In this document: in pieces, positions 62,398 through 64,000 of the stretch
How the letters are laid out: the number at the start of each line of letters is the position of its first letter
Numbering within the stretch: position 1 is the stretch's first letter
Assembly (NCBI RefSeq): GCF_041360795.1
Contig: NZ_JBFUPW010000001.1
Coordinates: 434,001-498,000 of the forward strand
Source: Arthrobacter_E sp041360795
Lineage (GTDB): Bacteria; Actinomycetota; Actinomycetes; Actinomycetales; Micrococcaceae
Reading direction: 5' to 3'
Length of the DNA: 64,000 nt
Notes under the pieces: model-generated
The model's database searches: none
The model's input: the letters and a program-made list of their open reading frames with translations, nothing else
Told to the model about the DNA's origin: nothing
Translations under genes and position numbers: made by a program

Positions 62398-62697
62398 ATG
62401 GCAAGAAAGACCATATTTTCCTGGGATCACATGCAATTTCCTCTCGAGGAGTACGGCGATAGCTGGGAACCTGATCTGCAAGAGGTGCTCCCCAAACCAT
62501 TGGTAGACCGGCTCCTTGCCTGGGGCAAGCGGTTCGACCAGGTATGGGATTGGGAAAGGGGAGTATTTACCGAAGCGGGGGAACCTCAGAAGCTTGACGA
62601 GGAGTTCCGTGTTCTCGCCGATGATCTGCGTCAAGAGGGGATCGAGTTCACTGAACGCACCTGGTGGCGCGATCCTGAATACATGCGTCCGCTTTGA
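62398..62697 (+). CDS. Small acidic protein, candidate immunity partner
   Basis: 99 residues, acidic, no signal, rich in Trp and Glu (WDHMQFPLEEYGDSWEPDL, RQEGIEFTERTWW). It starts 2 nt after the toxin candidate, so it should be co-translated, as expected for a cytoplasmic immunity protein. Weak ribosome site. Function inferred. Confidence 0.55.
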   Translation: MARKTIFSWDHMQFPLEEYGDSWEPDLQEVLPKPLVDRLLAWGKRFDQVWDWERGVFTEAGEPQKLDEEFRVLADDLRQEGIEFTERTWWRDPEYMRPL

Positions 62698-63138
62698 CTA
62701 TGAGATTCGGCGATAGCTCCTGCCTGGTGTAGTGGTGAGTCGCCTCGGAGAAGCCCTCGGTTGGTGTCGGGAAATGAAACCCACCAAGGGCTTCTCCCCT
62801 TCCAGGTGCCCGGCCGGCCCAGGGCGTGCAGGTCGGTGCCTGGTCGAGACGCATTGAACAGTTCTTCAACTTCGGCAGTGGTGGTCTCGTCCTCTGAATC
62901 AAGACTGACTTGGCGGGCGACCAAGCATTTCAAGCAGAGGGCCCCATCGTTTCGACTGGTACCGGCTGACACACCGAAATCAGTCAGTACCGACGCAGCA
63001 AACGAATAGCCTTTGGCACCTCGCCACGGTGGCCTTTGTCAGGTTTGGGCAGGGGATCGGGGCACTGCTAGCACCTCCTATTCTCCGTTGTCGGTGCCAC
63101 GGCGTACCTTGTGGTGAGGACCCGAAGAGGAGCACGTG
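62698..63138. other. Intergenic stretch before the antitoxin-Fic pair
   Basis: About 440 nt with no convincing gene apart from the hairpin at 62747. An open frame on the minus strand (62631-62972) has no recognisable motif and is likely noise. Confidence 0.6.
62747..62797 (+). terminator. Hairpin after the toxin/immunity pair
   Basis: GGAGAAGCCC...GGTTGGTG faces CACCAA...GGGCTTCTCC with a few mismatches. It lies 50 nt past the immunity stop. Confidence 0.5.
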
Positions 63139-63360
63139 ATGGAAGACCAGCGGTTGAGAGCCAGGGAGCGATGGCCCGAGGCGTTCGAGGGCCTGAGCGC
63201 ACTGCAGGCGCATGCCCTCGAACAGGCCCTCGTGTCCTCCTGGCATGAGGGCGTCGAACCGACGGTGGACCTCGTCCGGGACGTCGTCGCCCGCGTCCGG
63301 AGCGAGATCAGCTTCGATGAGTTCAAGCACCGGGTGCTGCGGCGCGGCGGGATCCGGTGA
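63139..63360 (+). CDS. Fic antitoxin, VbhA-like
   Basis: 73 residues, helical. The inhibitory motif [S/T]xxxE[G/N] of Fic antitoxins is S33-S-W-H-E37-G38. Upstream GAGGAG supports the ATG at 63139. The stop overlaps the Fic start (TGATG). Known biology: class I antitoxins insert this Glu into the Fic ATP pocket and block AMPylation. Confidence 0.8.
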   Translation: MEDQRLRARERWPEAFEGLSALQAHALEQALVSSWHEGVEPTVDLVRDVVARVRSEISFDEFKHRVLRRGGIR

Positions 63361-64000
63361 TGGACACTTTGCCCGGCCCGGAGGCCGCTTCGCAGGAGGC
63401 TTACCTCTATCCGGAGACCTACGACCCGGCCACGGGCCGTGCGGTGCTCCGGAATCTCCACGGGATCCGGGATTCCGCCACACTCGCCACCGTCGAGTCG
63501 GAACTCGCGACCGCGCGGTTCCGCCAGCTGCTGCAGGGCGTGGTCCGGATACCCCTCGAACCGGACACCTCGTATCTGCAGGACGTCCACCAGCACCTGT
63601 TCCAGGACACCTACGCGTGGGCCGGTGAACTGCGGACCGTGAACCTCACGCTGGGGGAGAGCGTGTTCCCGGACAAGAACCTCCTGAGGACCCATCTCCG
63701 TCCTCTCATGTGCACGGCAGCCACCACGGACTGGCGCAGCCTCGATCACGACGGCTTCGCTCGCATGGCGTCGATCATCTTCGCGGGGCTCAACCACGTG
63801 CGGCCTTTCCGCACCGGCAATGGGCGGATGACGATGGCCGTCCTGCACGAGATCTCGACCCTCAGCAGATTCGAGTTCGACTTCGACCGGGTGGGACGGG
63901 ACGCCTGGGACGCCATGGCGCGGGCGACGCTGCCCGCTCGGGGTGAGTTCATGCCCCGGGCGACGGAGGCGGTCGCGGTCTTCCGCTCCGCCTCGGTCAG
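63360..64000 (+). CDS. Fic domain protein with degenerate active site (3' end outside window)
   Basis: 213 residues visible, open to the window end. The N-terminal YLYPETYDPATGRAVLRNL and helical SELATARFRQLLQG precede the Fic core. The active loop reads NHVRPFRTGNGRMTM where the canonical form is HPFx[D/E]GNGRxxR: catalytic His is Arg148, the acidic metal residue is Thr152 and the last Arg is Met. AMPylation by the usual mechanism is unlikely. Paired with the upstream antitoxin. Confidence 0.8.
   Translation, partial: MDTLPGPEAASQEAYLYPETYDPATGRAVLRNLHGIRDSATLATVESELATARFRQLLQGVVRIPLEPDTSYLQDVHQHLFQDTYAWAGELRTVNLTLGESVFPDKNLLRTHLRPLMCTAATTDWRSLDHDGFARMASIIFAGLNHVRPFRTGNGRMTMAVLHEISTLSRFEFDFDRVGRDAWDAMARATLPARGEFMPRATEAVAVFRSASV

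Noticed and set aside
62631..62972. Minus-strand open frame after the immunity gene
   Set aside because: No motif or ribosome site, and it overlaps the hairpin and the immunity gene.

Overview
The window is high-GC DNA packed with genes that often overlap by ATGA or GTGA. It looks like a chromosomal segment of an actinobacterium, most likely Micrococcaceae (Arthrobacter-like). Supporting signs are frequent GTG starts, HrcA/CIRCE control of groES-groEL, a GuaB3 paralogue beside guaB and guaA, a CobW-like/Cys-free L36 zinc-starvation unit, a Dyp peroxidase-encapsulin operon, and the order cyclo-ligase, galU, GNAT downstream of an FmdB-type zinc ribbon, as in mycobacteria. The assignment rests on gene content only.

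0-9.7 kb: the 3' part of alr, then tsaE-tsaB-rimI-tsaD (t6A tRNA modification and S18 acetylation), a divergent DJ-1/LysR pair, a TfoX-N protein, a carboxylate-amine ligase, a Zur-box-preceded CobW-like gene with a Cys-free L36, and a shikimate dehydrogenase-like gene. 9.8-17.4 kb: a Tat-exported GH85 endoglycosidase, a methyltransferase, groES-groEL behind two CIRCE operators, and a PadR/HAAS pair. 17.5-23.5 kb: two tandem membrane acyltransferase-SGNH proteins and guaB.

23.6-30.4 kb looks like an accessory block between guaB and guaB3. It holds a MarR/MFS efflux pair, a three-gene WXG100-type operon (possible type VII effector) and the DyP-encapsulin operon. 30.4-43.4 kb: guaB3, an excalibur lipoprotein flanked by duplicated hairpins, two SRPBCC genes, glpD, a lone PTS IIA, a heterodimeric ABC exporter with one degenerate ATP site, a SURF1-like gene, a DUF3817 gene and guaA.

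43.5-60.8 kb: a large helicase-like protein with damaged Walker motifs and a nuclease-like C-terminus, a SAF protein, an FmdB zinc ribbon behind a third CIRCE-like site, cyclo-ligase, galU, tRNA-Ala(CGC), a large repeat protein, corA, two Lrp regulators, an MFS transporter, a nitronate monooxygenase and a BadF-type kinase. 60.8-64 kb: a lower-GC, gene-poor accessory patch with a candidate secreted nuclease toxin and immunity gene, then an antitoxin-Fic pair in which the Fic active site is degenerate.

The most unusual non-coding signal is a set of long palindromes (arms about 17-32 bp) at gene 3' ends, mostly between convergent genes and usually just past the stop of the minus-strand gene. Three pairs share sequence. 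In two pairs the arms differ by changes on both sides that preserve pairing, as expected if the structure itself is selected.
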